From contig JADFCQ010000002.1 in assembly GCA_015223225.1 (NCBI GenBank), forward strand, positions 699,354 to 763,353: a stretch of DNA of 64,000 nucleotides, written 5' to 3'. A model generated the notes under the pieces. That model was not told the origin of the DNA. It saw only the letters and a program-made list of their open reading frames with translations, and searched no databases. This document shows positions 27,597-37,175 of the stretch, piece after piece. How positions within the stretch are numbered: the stretch's first letter is position 1; each line of letters starts with the position of its first letter. This DNA is from Acetobacteraceae bacterium H6797 (GTDB lineage: Bacteria; Pseudomonadota; Alphaproteobacteria; Acetobacterales; Acetobacteraceae). A program made the translations under genes and the position numbers.

Positions 27597-28508
27597 ATGC
27601 AGGTGTACCTGCCGATCGCCGAAATGTCGGTCGATGCCCTCCTTCTCCTGGGCATCGGCTTTGGGGTGGGGTGGCTTTCTGGGCTCTTCGGTGTCGGCGG
27701 CGGCTTCCTGATGACGCCGCTGCTCATCCTCGTCGGCATCCCGCCGGCGGTCGCGGTGGCCTCGGGCGCCAATCAGACGCTCGGTTCCTCCGTCTCGGGC
27801 CTCATCACGCATTGGAGGCGCGGCAATGTCGACGTCACCATGGGGGGCGTCCTCCTGGTCGGCGGCTTTCTTGGCTCCTTCGCGGGCGTGCAGTTCTTCG
27901 CGCTGCTGCGAAAATGGGGGCAGGTCGATCTGGTCGTCGCCCTCTTCTATATCGTCGTGCTGGGCTCGGTCGGCATCCTGATGGTGCGTGAATCCGTCAC
28001 CGCCCTGCTGCGCCGCCGCCGCACCGGCTCGGCGGCCAGGCTGCACGAGCATTTCTGGATGCACGGCCTGCCCTTCAAGCTGCGCTTCCGCAAGTCCCGC
28101 CTCTATATTTCCGTGGTACCGCCGGCGTTGGTCGGTTTCGGCATCGGCGTGCTCTCGGCGGTGATGGGCGTGGGCGGCGGCTTCATGCTGGTGCCGGCGA
28201 TGATCTACCTGCTGGGCATGCCCACGGCCGTGGTCATCGGCACCAGCCTGTTCCAGGTCGTCTTCGTCTCCGCCAACGTCACCTTCCTGCAATCGGTCCA
28301 GACCGGCAGCGTGGATATCGTGCTCACGCTTTTGCTGCTCGTCGGCGGCGTCTCGGGCGCGCAATTCGGCGCGGCCATGGGCACCAAGCTGCGTGGCGAG
28401 GAAACCCGCGCCCTCCTGGGCCTGCTCGTGCTGCTGGTCGCGGGCGGGCTGCTCTACGACATCATCCGCACCCCCGAGCACATGTTCACCATGAGCCTCG
28501 TGCATTGA
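27597..28508 (+). CDS. TauE/SafE-type (TSUP) anion permease
   Basis: A 303-residue membrane protein with about eight hydrophobic segments. It holds two copies of the family motif: FGVGGGFLMTPLLI near residue 30 and MGVGGGFMLVPAMI near residue 190. The TSUP/DUF81 family exports sulfite, sulfonates or related anions, or imports them; the substrate here is unknown. It overlaps the TIGR02186-family gene that follows, a pairing known in alphaproteobacteria. The 270 bases upstream (27327-27596) carry no gene that I can support. Confidence 0.9.
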   Translation: MQVYLPIAEMSVDALLLLGIGFGVGWLSGLFGVGGGFLMTPLLILVGIPPAVAVASGANQTLGSSVSGLITHWRRGNVDVTMGGVLLVGGFLGSFAGVQFFALLRKWGQVDLVVALFYIVVLGSVGILMVRESVTALLRRRRTGSAARLHEHFWMHGLPFKLRFRKSRLYISVVPPALVGFGIGVLSAVMGVGGGFMLVPAMIYLLGMPTAVVIGTSLFQVVFVSANVTFLQSVQTGSVDIVLTLLLLVGGVSGAQFGAAMGTKLRGEETRALLGLLVLLVAGGLLYDIIRTPEHMFTMSLVH

Positions 28509-29323
28509 TGGCCGCCCGCTTCGCCCTCTGCCTCGCGGCCCTGCTGGCTTGCGCCCTGCCGAAGGGCGAGGCCGTCGCGCAATCCGCCGCCGCCCAGGCC
28601 ACCGCCGCCCCGCCAGCGGCGCCCGCCCCGCCCCCGGTTCCGCAGGCCTCGCTCGTCGCCGAGCTGTCGCAGAGCCGCGTCGAGATCACCACGGGCTTTT
28701 CCGGCACCGAGATCCTCGTCTTCGGCTCGACAGACCGCACGCTCGGCATCGGGCATGACGAAATCCTGATCCTGGCAGAGGGGCCGCCGCAGCCGCTGGT
28801 GGTGCGGCGGAAAATCAACGTCCTCGGCCTCTGGATCAACGGCCCCTCCGCCCGTTTCAATGCGGTGCCGAGCTTCTACGCCGTGGCGGGCACACGCCCG
28901 GCCGCGCTGATGCTCCCCGCGCCGCAGCGCCAGGCGGCGCATATCGGCCTGGAAAACCTTCCCCTCCGCACGACCCAAGCGGTCGACCCGGAATTCCGCC
29001 AGGCGCTGGTCGATCTCAAGACCGCGGCCGACCTCTGGAGCGATGAGGAAACCCCCGTCGAAATCACGGGCAACCGCCTCTTCCACGCCCGCGTCCCCGT
29101 GCCCGCCACGGTGGCGCCGGGCGATTATCACATCGCCGTCCTGCTCGTGCGCGAGGGGCGGATCGTGGCGCGGCAGGAAATCCCGCTCCGGGTCGAAAGG
29201 GCCGGCACGGCGGCGCGGATCAACGATCTCGCCCATGATCAGGGCGCGATCTACGGCCTCGTCTGCGTCATCGCCGCGGCCCTGGCCGGCTGGCTCGGCA
29301 GCATCGTCTTCCGCCGGGGCTGA
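28508..29323 (+). CDS. TIGR02186/Alph_Pro_TM family transmembrane protein
   Basis: A 271-residue protein with a signal peptide (hydrophobic about 5-20, Ala-rich after), an extracytoplasmic domain starting near QSRVEITTGFSGTEILVFG, and one C-terminal transmembrane helix (about 247-266) ending in Arg residues. This is the PF09608 family, confined to alphaproteobacteria and of unknown function. Its ATG shares one base with the TGA of the TSUP permease (TGATG), so the two are translationally coupled and the protein is likely a partner of the permease. Confidence 0.88.
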   Translation: MAARFALCLAALLACALPKGEAVAQSAAAQATAAPPAAPAPPPVPQASLVAELSQSRVEITTGFSGTEILVFGSTDRTLGIGHDEILILAEGPPQPLVVRRKINVLGLWINGPSARFNAVPSFYAVAGTRPAALMLPAPQRQAAHIGLENLPLRTTQAVDPEFRQALVDLKTAADLWSDEETPVEITGNRLFHARVPVPATVAPGDYHIAVLLVREGRIVARQEIPLRVERAGTAARINDLAHDQGAIYGLVCVIAAALAGWLGSIVFRRG

Positions 29324-29369
29324 GCCTCATGCTGGCATGGGGCGCGGGGCTGCGGTAATCTCGCGGGTG

Positions 29370-29855
29370 ATGAGCGACAGCACCCAGACCAAGCGCGACC
29401 GCGTTTTCCTCGTCGTCGTGGACGACAGCCCCGAGCGCAGCATCGCGCTGCGCTATGCGGCACTCCGCGCCAGGAACAGCGGCGGCCGCATCGCCCTGCT
29501 CCGCGTGGTGGAGCCGGTCGGCCTGGTCGAATGGGCCGGCGTGGGCGTGATGATGCAGGAGGAGCGGCGGCAGGAAGCCGAGAGCATGCTCTCCGGCCTC
29601 GCCGCCGAGGTGCAGGAAATCACCGGCGGCATGCCCATCCTGCTGATCCGCGAGGGCGATCCGCGCGACCAGCTCCTGGCCCTGCTCGACGAGGATCCGC
29701 GCATTTCCATCCTGGTCCTGGCGAGTGCGGCGGGCTCGGGCGGCCCTGGTCCGCTCATCTCGGCCCTGGTCAGCCGTCATGGCGCCCGGCTGCGGGTGCC
29801 GCTGACCATCGTGCCCGGCACGCTCGAGGATGCTGAGCTCGAGCGGATTACCTGA
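29370..29855 (+). CDS. Universal stress protein family (UspA)
   Basis: A 161-residue single-domain Usp. The start FLVVVDDSPERSIALRYAA gives the beta1 strand and first helix, and the C-terminus contains the segments ILVLASAAGSGGPGPL and VPLTIVPG, which fit the ATP-binding G-2X-G-9X-G region in degenerate form. The ATG at 29370 is weakly supported because no clear Shine-Dalgarno is visible; an upstream ATG at 29337 would add about 11 residues. The role is a general stress or nucleotide-binding protein. It ends 6 bases before the convergent hemC stop. Confidence 0.82.
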   Translation: MSDSTQTKRDRVFLVVVDDSPERSIALRYAALRARNSGGRIALLRVVEPVGLVEWAGVGVMMQEERRQEAESMLSGLAAEVQEITGGMPILLIREGDPRDQLLALLDEDPRISILVLASAAGSGGPGPLISALVSRHGARLRVPLTIVPGTLEDAELERIT

Positions 29856-29861
29856 CCCGCC

Positions 29862-30875
29862 TCAGCTGATGAAGATATCCGCCGGGCTATCCGCGCGCAG
29901 GCTGAGGCCGAGCTCGCGGCCCAGCGCCTCCGCCTCCGTCGCCGGCCCGTGCAGCCCGCGCTTGAGCAGGAAAGAGCCGTCCGGCCGTGCGACCAGGCCC
30001 GTCAGCCGCAGCTCGCCATTAGGCAGCAACCGGGCATAACCGCCGATCGGCGTGCGGCAGGAGCCGTCCAGCGCCGCGAGCAAAGCGCGCTCGGCCCGCG
30101 AGACGGCTCGCGCCTCCCGGTCCTCGATGCCACCCAGCAGCTCATGCAATTCGCTATCCTCGGCCCGGCAGGTCACGCCGATGATGCCCTGGCAGGCGGC
30201 CGGGACCATGCTTTCCGCATCGATCACAACGGCGGCGCGGCCATCCAGCTCAAGCCGCTTCAGCCCGGCCAGGGCCAGCAGCGTGGCCTTGAACTCGCCG
30301 CTCTCCACCCGGGAAAGGCGGGTCTGCACATTGCCGCGGATCATGCCGACCTTGAGGTCCGGCCGCGCATGCAGCAGTTGAGCCTGGCGGCGCATGCTGG
30401 CCGTACCGATGAGGGCGCCGCTCGGCAGCGCGGCGAAGGGGTCGGCCGGGTCAACCTCGCCCTCGAGCCCGCCGATCACCAGCGCGTCCCGCGCATCCTC
30501 GCGCTTGAGGGTGCAGGCCAGGACGATGCCCGGCGGCAGTTCCGTCTCGAGATCCTTCAGGCTATGGACCGCGAAATCAATCCGCCCATCGAGCAGCTGC
30601 TCGTGGATCTCCTTAGCGAAAAGCCCCTTCCCCCCGATCTCGGCCAGCCGCTTGTCCTGGATGCGGTCGCCCGAGGTGGAGATGACATGCTCCTCGAAAG
30701 CCTTGATATTCCGCAGGATCGGGCAGAAATGCGTGACCAGGCTGAGGAATTCCCGCGTCTGCCACAGTGCCAGCGGCGAACCGCGGGTGCCAACGCGCAA
30801 AGGCAGGCCGCGCTGCGCGTGGGGCTTCACGCCCAAAGAGGGTCGAGGGGCGTGAGAGGGGTGGTCGAGGGACAT
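29862..30875 (-). CDS. hemC: Porphobilinogen deaminase (hydroxymethylbilane synthase)
   Basis: A 337-residue enzyme, slightly longer than E. coli HemC because of an N-terminal extension of about 23 residues before LRVGTRGSPLALWQ. C273 in DGSCRTPIGGY is the attachment point of the dipyrromethane cofactor. The motif FAVHSLKDLE carries the conserved Asp-region lysine and RGNVQTRL holds substrate-binding arginines. It makes hydroxymethylbilane in haem synthesis in the cytoplasm. It is divergent from tsaD, a common alphaproteobacterial arrangement. Confidence 0.96.
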   Translation of the reverse strand: MSLDHPSHAPRPSLGVKPHAQRGLPLRVGTRGSPLALWQTREFLSLVTHFCPILRNIKAFEEHVISTSGDRIQDKRLAEIGGKGLFAKEIHEQLLDGRIDFAVHSLKDLETELPPGIVLACTLKREDARDALVIGGLEGEVDPADPFAALPSGALIGTASMRRQAQLLHARPDLKVGMIRGNVQTRLSRVESGEFKATLLALAGLKRLELDGRAAVVIDAESMVPAACQGIIGVTCRAEDSELHELLGGIEDREARAVSRAERALLAALDGSCRTPIGGYARLLPNGELRLTGLVARPDGSFLLKRGLHGPATEAEALGRELGLSLRADSPADIFIS

Positions 30876-30918
30876 GGCCGCGTCATAGAACCGCAGCCTG
30901 ATTAAGGGAATGTGTGTG

Positions 30919-31968
30919 ATGTCGAAGCAGGGCCCCGTTTTGGGACTGGAAGCGAGCTGTGACGAAACTGCCGCAGCCCTCCTCGCGCCCGATGGGACGA
31001 TCCTGGCCGAGGCGGTCCTGAGCCAGGAGGAGGAGCACGCGCCCTATGGCGGCGTGGTGCCCGAGATCGCCGCGCGTTCCCACCTCGCGCATCTGCCGCA
31101 TCTGGCCGAGCAGGTCCTGTCCCGCGCCGGCGTTTCCTGGCAGGAACTCGGCGGCGTGGCCGCGACCTCCGGCCCGGGGCTGATCGGGGGGCTGATCGTG
31201 GCGGCGGGCGTCGGCAAGGGCATCGCCATGGCGCGGAACCTGCCTTTCGTCGCGGTGAACCATCTCGAGGGCCATGCGCTCACCGCCCGCCTGCCGGGGC
31301 TGGTCGAGGGCGGCGTGGCCTTTCCCTATCTGCTGCTGCTGCTCTCCGGCGGGCATTGCCAATGCGTGGCCGTCGAGGGGCTCGGCCGGTATCGCAAGCT
31401 CGGCGGCACGCTGGATGACGCGGTGGGCGAGGCTTTCGACAAATCCGCCAAGCTGCTCGGCCTGCCCTGGCCCGGCGGCCCGCATCTGGAGCGGCTGGCG
31501 GCCAAGGGCGTCGCGGGCCGCGTCCCCCTGCCCCGTCCGATGATCGGGCGTGAGGGCTGCGATTTCTCCTTCTCCGGCCTCAAGACAGCCGTAGCCCAGG
31601 CCGTGGCCCGGCTGCCGGAAGAGGGCGAGGCGCGGGAGCAGGGCAAGGCCGATATCGCCGCCAGTTTCCAGGCCTCCGTGACCGCGACGCTCGCCGATCG
31701 CGCCGCCCATGCCCTGGCCATGCTGCCCGGCGCCACGGCGCTGGTCGTCGCGGGCGGTGTGGCGGCCAATCAGGGCGTGCGGGCGGCGCTGACCAGGGTT
31801 GCCGCCTCGCGCCGCGTGCCGCTGATCGCACCACCGATTCGACTCTGCACCGATAATGCGGTCATGATCGCCTGGGCCGGTCTGGAGCGGCTGCGCGCCG
31901 GCCTGACGGATGAGGTCGGCCATGCCCCGCGCCCGCGCTGGCCATTGGAAGAACTTGTCCGTGCGTGA
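30919..31968 (+). CDS. tsaD: tRNA N6-threonylcarbamoyladenosine transferase TsaD
   Basis: A 349-residue Kae1/TsaD protein. The start GLEASCDETAAAL, the metal-binding H115 and H119 in NHLEGHALTARL and the later CTDNAVMIA are the family signatures. It transfers the threonylcarbamoyl group to A37 of ANN-decoding tRNAs together with TsaB and TsaE. The ATG at 30919 is preferred because AAGGGA is well spaced from it, while the earlier ATG at 30910 is too close. It is divergent from hemC with a 43-base gap. Confidence 0.96.
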   Translation: MSKQGPVLGLEASCDETAAALLAPDGTILAEAVLSQEEEHAPYGGVVPEIAARSHLAHLPHLAEQVLSRAGVSWQELGGVAATSGPGLIGGLIVAAGVGKGIAMARNLPFVAVNHLEGHALTARLPGLVEGGVAFPYLLLLLSGGHCQCVAVEGLGRYRKLGGTLDDAVGEAFDKSAKLLGLPWPGGPHLERLAAKGVAGRVPLPRPMIGREGCDFSFSGLKTAVAQAVARLPEEGEAREQGKADIAASFQASVTATLADRAAHALAMLPGATALVVAGGVAANQGVRAALTRVAASRRVPLIAPPIRLCTDNAVMIAWAGLERLRAGLTDEVGHAPRPRWPLEELVRA

Positions 31969-32059
31969 AGGCTGCCGTTGAACCAAGCTCTATCTTCGCC
32001 GTTTTTTAAGACCAGGGGACCAATCCTCAGCTTTATCGAAACGACCGGGCGACGAGGAG

Positions 32060-34270
32060 GTGGACGGGAAGGTGGTGGAGATCGTCGATAAGCCAGCTAG
32101 CGGAGACGCGGCCGAGCGGGAACCCGAAAGGCTGGCCGCCGTCCGCGCCCTTCGCCTGCTGGATGCTCAGCGGGAGGAACGCTTCGACCGGATCACCCGC
32201 CTCGCCGCCACACTCTGCGAGGCGGAAAGCGCCGCGCTGACCATGATCGACGCGGATCGCATCTGGCCCGTCTCGACCTTCAACATGCCGCGGGAGGCCA
32301 TCCCTCGCGGACAGGGGCTCTGCTATCTCGCCGAGAAAGAGGGCGAGCTTATCGAGATTCTCGATACCCATGAGCATCCCGTGGCGCGTGAGAGCCCGAT
32401 CGTCTGCGGGCCGCCCTTCACCCGCTATTACGCCACGGTCCCCATTTTCTCACGCACCGGCCTGCGCCTCGCCTCCCTGGGGATCGGGGACACGAAGCCG
32501 CGCCAGACGCCGCTCTCGCCCGTGCAGCGGCAGGGGCTGATTGATCTCGCCGCCATGGCGGGCGAGGCCATGGCGCAGAACGAGACCATCGAGCGGCTCC
32601 ATGCCGAGCGCGGCGAACTGATCACGCATCTCCGTGCCGTGCTTTCCGCGGCCCCACTGCCCCTCATCGTCGTCGCCGCCGATGGCACGCTGAGAGGCTG
32701 GAACCAGGCGGCCGAGCGCGTCTTCGGCTGGCGGGAGGACGAGGTCATCGGCCGCTTCGGCCCCCATTGCGGGCCGGAGCACGTCGCGGAGGGCATGATG
32801 CTCACCGAGCGCATCATGCAGGGCGAGCGGCTTCAGGGCTTCGAGACCATCCGCCGCCGCAAGGACGGCACGCGCATCCCCGTCGCCATCTCCTCGGCGC
32901 CGCTGCGGGACGAGGCCGGGGAGATCGCGGGGGCCGTCGTGGTGATGGAGGATATCTCGCTGCGCCGCATGGCCGAGATCGCGCAGGAGGAGCGGAACAT
33001 TCGCCTCCGCCGCCAGGGCAATGCACTGCGCATGGCAACGGTGGAAGCGGCGATCGAGAGCGGCGACGTGCCGCATGCGCTCCAGGCCATCACCCGCGCC
33101 ACGCTCGCCGCCACTGGCCTCAGCCATGCCCTGATCTGGCTGATCGACGAGAAAGGCGCCCGGCTGGAACGGGCCGCCGAGACGGTGACCGGCCGCGCGC
33201 CCGAGACGGCCGTGAAGCAGCGCGATATGCTCGCCTCGCTGGAACTGCCGCCGGACCTCGCCGATTTCATCGCCCGGTATCGCAGCCTCGGCAGCGACGA
33301 TGCCCTGGCCGACCAGCGACTGTTGCCCTATCTCGACAGCATCGCTTCCCTCGGCCTGGGTGCCCTGGCTTGCGCGCCCATTTTCATCGGCACCACCCTC
33401 CAGGGGCTGCTGGCGGTGCTGCATTATGGCACTCCGCGCCGCTGGCCGGCCGATGAGCGCGCCTTCCTCGCCTCCCTCTCGGATCTCGCGGCCCTGGCCA
33501 TCGAGGCTGGCCGCCGCGCCGCCGCGGTCGAACGGCTGGAGAAGGAGAAGGAGCGCGCCGAGGCCGCGAACCGCGCCAAGGCCCTCTTCCTCGCCAATAT
33601 GGGCCATGAGCTGCGCACGCCGCTCAATGCCATCATCGGCTTCGCGGGCCTGCTGCGGGAGCCGAACCTCCCACCCGAGCAGCGGGCTGAATTCGCAGAG
33701 CATGTGGGCCAGGCCGGGCGCCATCTGCTCGACGTGTTCAACGATGTGCTGGAGCAGGCCAGGGTAGATATCGGCACGCTGACCCTGGAATCCCGCCCCC
33801 TGAGCGTCGAGCCCCTGTTGCGCGATGCCCTGGCCATGGCGCGGGGCCCGGCCGACGCGCGGCAGATCGCGCTGCGGGTCGAGGTGGCCGAGAAGCTGCC
33901 GGTGGTGCAGGCGGACCCGGTGAAGCTCCGCCAGGCGGTCGTGAACCTCCTGACCAATGCGGTGAAATTCTCGCCCAGCGAGGGCGAGGTCTCGCTGCGC
34001 GCCGCCTGCAACGAGGCGGGCGCCCTCTGTATCGAGGTGAGCGACCAGGGCCCCGGCGTGCCGCCCGAGGAGCGGGAGCGGGTTTTCGAGCCCTTCACCC
34101 AGCTCGATGCAGGGCTCGCCCGCCGCACGGGCGGCGCAGGTCTCGGCCTTCCGCTAGCGCGGGCCTATGTGGAGCTTCACGGCGGGCGGCTGACGCTGGA
34201 AGCCGGGGAGGCGGGCGGCACACTCGCGCGGATCGAACTGCCCGCCACCCTGCTGGGCCAGCCCTGGTGA
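32060..34270 (+). CDS. Hybrid-sensor histidine kinase (GAF-PAS-GAF-HisKA-HATPase)
   Basis: A 736-residue cytoplasmic kinase with no transmembrane segment. A GAF domain (about 25-175), a PAS domain (about 190-310), a second GAF (about 330-490), a HisKA phosphoacceptor with H516 in MGHELRTPLNA, and an HATPase domain with NLLTNAVKFS and SDQGPGVPPEE follow in order. No receiver domain or partner regulator is in the window. A strong Shine-Dalgarno (AGGAGG, 32055-32060) ends on the GTG start at 32060, so translation may really begin at the in-frame GTG at 32072. The N-terminus therefore carries a small uncertainty of about four residues. Confidence 0.9.
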   Translation: MDGKVVEIVDKPASGDAAEREPERLAAVRALRLLDAQREERFDRITRLAATLCEAESAALTMIDADRIWPVSTFNMPREAIPRGQGLCYLAEKEGELIEILDTHEHPVARESPIVCGPPFTRYYATVPIFSRTGLRLASLGIGDTKPRQTPLSPVQRQGLIDLAAMAGEAMAQNETIERLHAERGELITHLRAVLSAAPLPLIVVAADGTLRGWNQAAERVFGWREDEVIGRFGPHCGPEHVAEGMMLTERIMQGERLQGFETIRRRKDGTRIPVAISSAPLRDEAGEIAGAVVVMEDISLRRMAEIAQEERNIRLRRQGNALRMATVEAAIESGDVPHALQAITRATLAATGLSHALIWLIDEKGARLERAAETVTGRAPETAVKQRDMLASLELPPDLADFIARYRSLGSDDALADQRLLPYLDSIASLGLGALACAPIFIGTTLQGLLAVLHYGTPRRWPADERAFLASLSDLAALAIEAGRRAAAVERLEKEKERAEAANRAKALFLANMGHELRTPLNAIIGFAGLLREPNLPPEQRAEFAEHVGQAGRHLLDVFNDVLEQARVDIGTLTLESRPLSVEPLLRDALAMARGPADARQIALRVEVAEKLPVVQADPVKLRQAVVNLLTNAVKFSPSEGEVSLRAACNEAGALCIEVSDQGPGVPPEERERVFEPFTQLDAGLARRTGGAGLGLPLARAYVELHGGRLTLEAGEAGGTLARIELPATLLGQPW

Positions 34271-34441
34271 AGGGACATTAAGAAAAATCGACAGACCTCA
34301 ACAAAGCGCGCGAAATCGTGAGGCATAGCTGCTAATTTCGCCTCCCGATCAGCGAAGGCCCGATAGAGGCCAGCCGGAAGCGCGCAGTTTGATGTCCCGT
34401 TTCTTTTCCAGGCCGCTCCGGCATGCGGGGCAGTCTCCGAC

Positions 34442-35746
34442 GTGAGCACCGTCTCCACCCTTTCCTGGCAGGCCGGCCTGCTCTCGCTCGAGCTTTGCGC
34501 CTATCTCGGGCTGCTGCTCCTGCTGTTCCGGATGCGCGAATTCCTGGGCATCGGCACCTTCCTCTGCGCGCTCGGCAGCCTGCATTTCCTCGAAACCTGG
34601 CTCGCGGCGACGGTCTTCGTCAGCCTGCCCTATGGCCTGGCGCTCTCGCCCGGTTCGGTGGTGCTCTTCACCGGCAAGCTGATGATGATCCTCATGGTCT
34701 ATATCGTGCAGGATGCGGGCTCGGCGCGGCAGGCGGTCTATGGGCTCTTCGCGGGCAATATCCTGATGTTCGCCCTGGCCTTCATCATCCGCTGGCATTG
34801 GCTGGCCGAATTCGGCCCCGCCCCGGCCTTCGAGATGCTGGACCAGATGGGCTGGCTGATGCTCTGGGGCACCACGCTGCTCTTCATCGACTGCATCCTG
34901 GCCATCCTGCTCTACGAGAAGATCAGCCGCAGCTTCACGATGTCCCTCGCGCTGCGCCTCTGGGTCACGGCGGCGATCGTGCTGAGCTTCGACCAACTCG
35001 CCTTCTTCAGCGCGCTCCGGCTCACCATCGGCCTGCCCTGGTCGGCCGCGCTGGCGGGCTGGCTCGGCAAGCTCGCCGTCGCCGCGCTCTGCGCCGCGAT
35101 CCTCAGCTTTTACCTCCGCCGCTGCGAACCGGCGGCGACACTGGTGAAGCGCAGTTCGCGCCAGCTCGGCGATATTTTCGACGTGCTCACCTATCGCCAA
35201 CGCTACGAGCAACTCGCCGCCGCTTCGGATCGCGATGCGCTAACCGGCGTGCTCCATCGCGGCCAGTTCGATCTCCTGGGCCGGCAGGGGATGGAGGATG
35301 CGAGCCATGGCAAGCCGCTAAGCCTGGTGCTGCTCGACATCGACCATTTCAAATCCATCAACGACCGCTTCGGCCATCCCGCCGGCGATGCCGTGCTGCG
35401 CCAAGTGGCCGAGGCGCTGGCGGGTGTGCTGGGCGGCCCCCGCCAAGTGATCCGCTATGGCGGCGAGGAATTCGCGGCCTTCCTGCCCGGGCTGGAGCAT
35501 GAGCGGGCGCTCGCCGTGGCGGCGAAGCTGCGCGCGGCCGTCTCCTCCCTCCCCCTAGATGGCCTGCCACCCGAGGCGGCCGCGCTTCGGGTGACGGTGA
35601 GCATCGGCGTCGCCACCTCCCCTGCCGATGGGCAGACGCTGGGCCATCTTCTCGACATGGCCGATGCCCGTCTCTACGCCGCGAAGAATGCCGGGCGCGA
35701 CAAGGTCGTCGGCGAGAGGGGCTTCATCGCGCAAGCCTCGGCCTGA
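34442..35746 (+). CDS. Membrane-anchored diguanylate cyclase (GGDEF)
   Basis: A 434-residue protein with about seven N-terminal hydrophobic helices (to about residue 225) and a cytoplasmic GGDEF domain (about 265-425). The active-site loop GGEEF is at residues 340-344, so the domain is predicted to be active. The RxxD I-site expected before the loop is missing; the residues there are GGPRQVIRY. Product inhibition may thus be absent. The start is a GTG at 34442. It makes c-di-GMP and lies about 3 kb from a PilZ-containing polysaccharide synthase. The signal for its membrane part is unknown. Confidence 0.9.
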   Translation: MSTVSTLSWQAGLLSLELCAYLGLLLLLFRMREFLGIGTFLCALGSLHFLETWLAATVFVSLPYGLALSPGSVVLFTGKLMMILMVYIVQDAGSARQAVYGLFAGNILMFALAFIIRWHWLAEFGPAPAFEMLDQMGWLMLWGTTLLFIDCILAILLYEKISRSFTMSLALRLWVTAAIVLSFDQLAFFSALRLTIGLPWSAALAGWLGKLAVAALCAAILSFYLRRCEPAATLVKRSSRQLGDIFDVLTYRQRYEQLAAASDRDALTGVLHRGQFDLLGRQGMEDASHGKPLSLVLLDIDHFKSINDRFGHPAGDAVLRQVAEALAGVLGGPRQVIRYGGEEFAAFLPGLEHERALAVAAKLRAAVSSLPLDGLPPEAAALRVTVSIGVATSPADGQTLGHLLDMADARLYAAKNAGRDKVVGERGFIAQASA

Positions 35747-35754
35747 CTGCATAA

Positions 35755-35806
35755 AAGCCGGGCATTACAGGGCTGGAAGCGGCGATTTCATTCCGCGACC
35801 CGGCTT
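35755..35806 (+). terminator. Long-loop hairpin after the diguanylate cyclase
   Basis: AAGCCGGG (35755-35762) can pair with CCCGGCTT (35799-35806) across a 36-base loop that has its own weak pairing. It sits just after the GGDEF stop and before the monooxygenase. It might terminate transcription or be a leader structure; no T-run follows. Confidence 0.25.
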
Positions 35807-35862
35807 GGCATCCCCGCCCATGGGCGCAACCCTGCCGCCTCTATCGGTGCGGAGCGGATGCG

Positions 35863-37170
35863 ATGGCGACAAAATTTCACCTGGGGTGGTTCCTGCAGGG
35901 TTCGAGCGTGCAGGCCTGGGGCGAGCCCTGGACGGGCAATATCGGCACGGATTGGATGCAGCCGCGCTTCTTCATGGAGATGGCGCAGAATCTCGAGCGC
36001 GTCGGCTTCGACTACATCCTGATCGAGGATAGTTCCTATATCGGCGAGAGCTTCAACGGCCGCGGCATCTATCTCAACGCCGCCCTCTCCGTACCCCGGC
36101 AGGACCCGTCGGTCGTGGCCGCGCTGATGACGCAGGTGACGAAGCGCATCGGCATCGTCCCCACCTTCGGCACCTTCGCCTATCCGCCCTATCTCCTCGC
36201 CCGCCTCGTCGCGACACTGGACCAGGTTTCGGCCGGGCGCATCGGCTGGAACATGGTCACCGGCAGTTCCGACTATGCCGCGCGCAATTTCGGCCTGCCC
36301 GGCATGCCGGACCATGACCTGCGCTACGACATGGCCGACGAATATATCGACGTGGTCAAGAAGCTCTGGGCCTCCTGGGAGCCGGGCGCGCTCGTCGCCG
36401 ACAACCAGACCGGCGTTTTCGCCGATCCGTCCAAGGTCCATAGCGTCGATTTCGAGGGCAAGTGGTACAAGGTGCGCGGCCCGCTCAATTCCGGCCCCGC
36501 GCCCCAGGGCCAGCCCGTCATCGCCCAGGCCGGCGGCTCGCCGCGCGGGCGGCAATTCGCGGCCGGCCATGCCGATACCATCGTCACCTCGGTGAAGGGC
36601 ATCGCGGGCATGAAGGCCTATCGCGACGATGTCCGCGCGCGGGCCAAGGCCCTCGGCCGCAACCCCGACCACATCAAGCTGCTCTTCCTCGTGGACCCGA
36701 TCATCGGCGAAACCATGGAAGAGGCCGAGATGAAGAAGGCCCGCAAGGCCGCCCGCGCCGCCGAGCGTCTGCATGAGCGCCTCGCCCATTTCGGCAAGAC
36801 GCTGAATATCGACTTCTCCACCATGGATCTCGACAAGCCGATCGGCGAGCTGACCACCAACGGCCATCAGCAGAGCCTGGACGAGTTCAAGAAGAAGGCC
36901 GGCAACAAGACCCTGCGCGAGGCGATGGCGGAGTGGAACAGCACCTCGCTCTGCGTCGAGTTGCTGGGCACGCCCGATGCCATCGCCTCGCAGATGGAAG
37001 AGGCGATGCAGGAAGTCGGCGGCGACGGCTTCCTCTTCTCCATGCCCAATGTCAGCCGCCGCACCGTCGCCGAAGTCACCGACGGGCTGCTACCGGCGCT
37101 TCAGGCGCGCGGGCTGGTGCGGAAGAAATACGCCTTCGAGCAACTCAGGGACAATCTGCTCGAATACTGA
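35863..37170 (+). CDS. NtaA/DmoA-type FMN-dependent monooxygenase (LLM class)
   Basis: A 435-residue flavin-dependent monooxygenase of the NtaA/SnaA/DszA/DmoA group, bacterial luciferase-like TIM barrel. Family signals include FHLGWFLQG at the start, GRIGWNMVTGSSDYAARNFG and QPVIAQAGGSPRG. These enzymes use FMNH2 supplied by a reductase, which is not encoded nearby, to oxidise small organic substrates (nitrilotriacetate, sulfides, pyrimidines). The substrate is unknown. GGAG lies about 10 bases before the ATG. It is convergent with the ring-opening amidohydrolase gene, which suggests but does not prove a shared catabolic role. Confidence 0.9.
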   Translation: MATKFHLGWFLQGSSVQAWGEPWTGNIGTDWMQPRFFMEMAQNLERVGFDYILIEDSSYIGESFNGRGIYLNAALSVPRQDPSVVAALMTQVTKRIGIVPTFGTFAYPPYLLARLVATLDQVSAGRIGWNMVTGSSDYAARNFGLPGMPDHDLRYDMADEYIDVVKKLWASWEPGALVADNQTGVFADPSKVHSVDFEGKWYKVRGPLNSGPAPQGQPVIAQAGGSPRGRQFAAGHADTIVTSVKGIAGMKAYRDDVRARAKALGRNPDHIKLLFLVDPIIGETMEEAEMKKARKAARAAERLHERLAHFGKTLNIDFSTMDLDKPIGELTTNGHQQSLDEFKKKAGNKTLREAMAEWNSTSLCVELLGTPDAIASQMEEAMQEVGGDGFLFSMPNVSRRTVAEVTDGLLPALQARGLVRKKYAFEQLRDNLLEY

Positions 37171-37175
37171 TGGAC

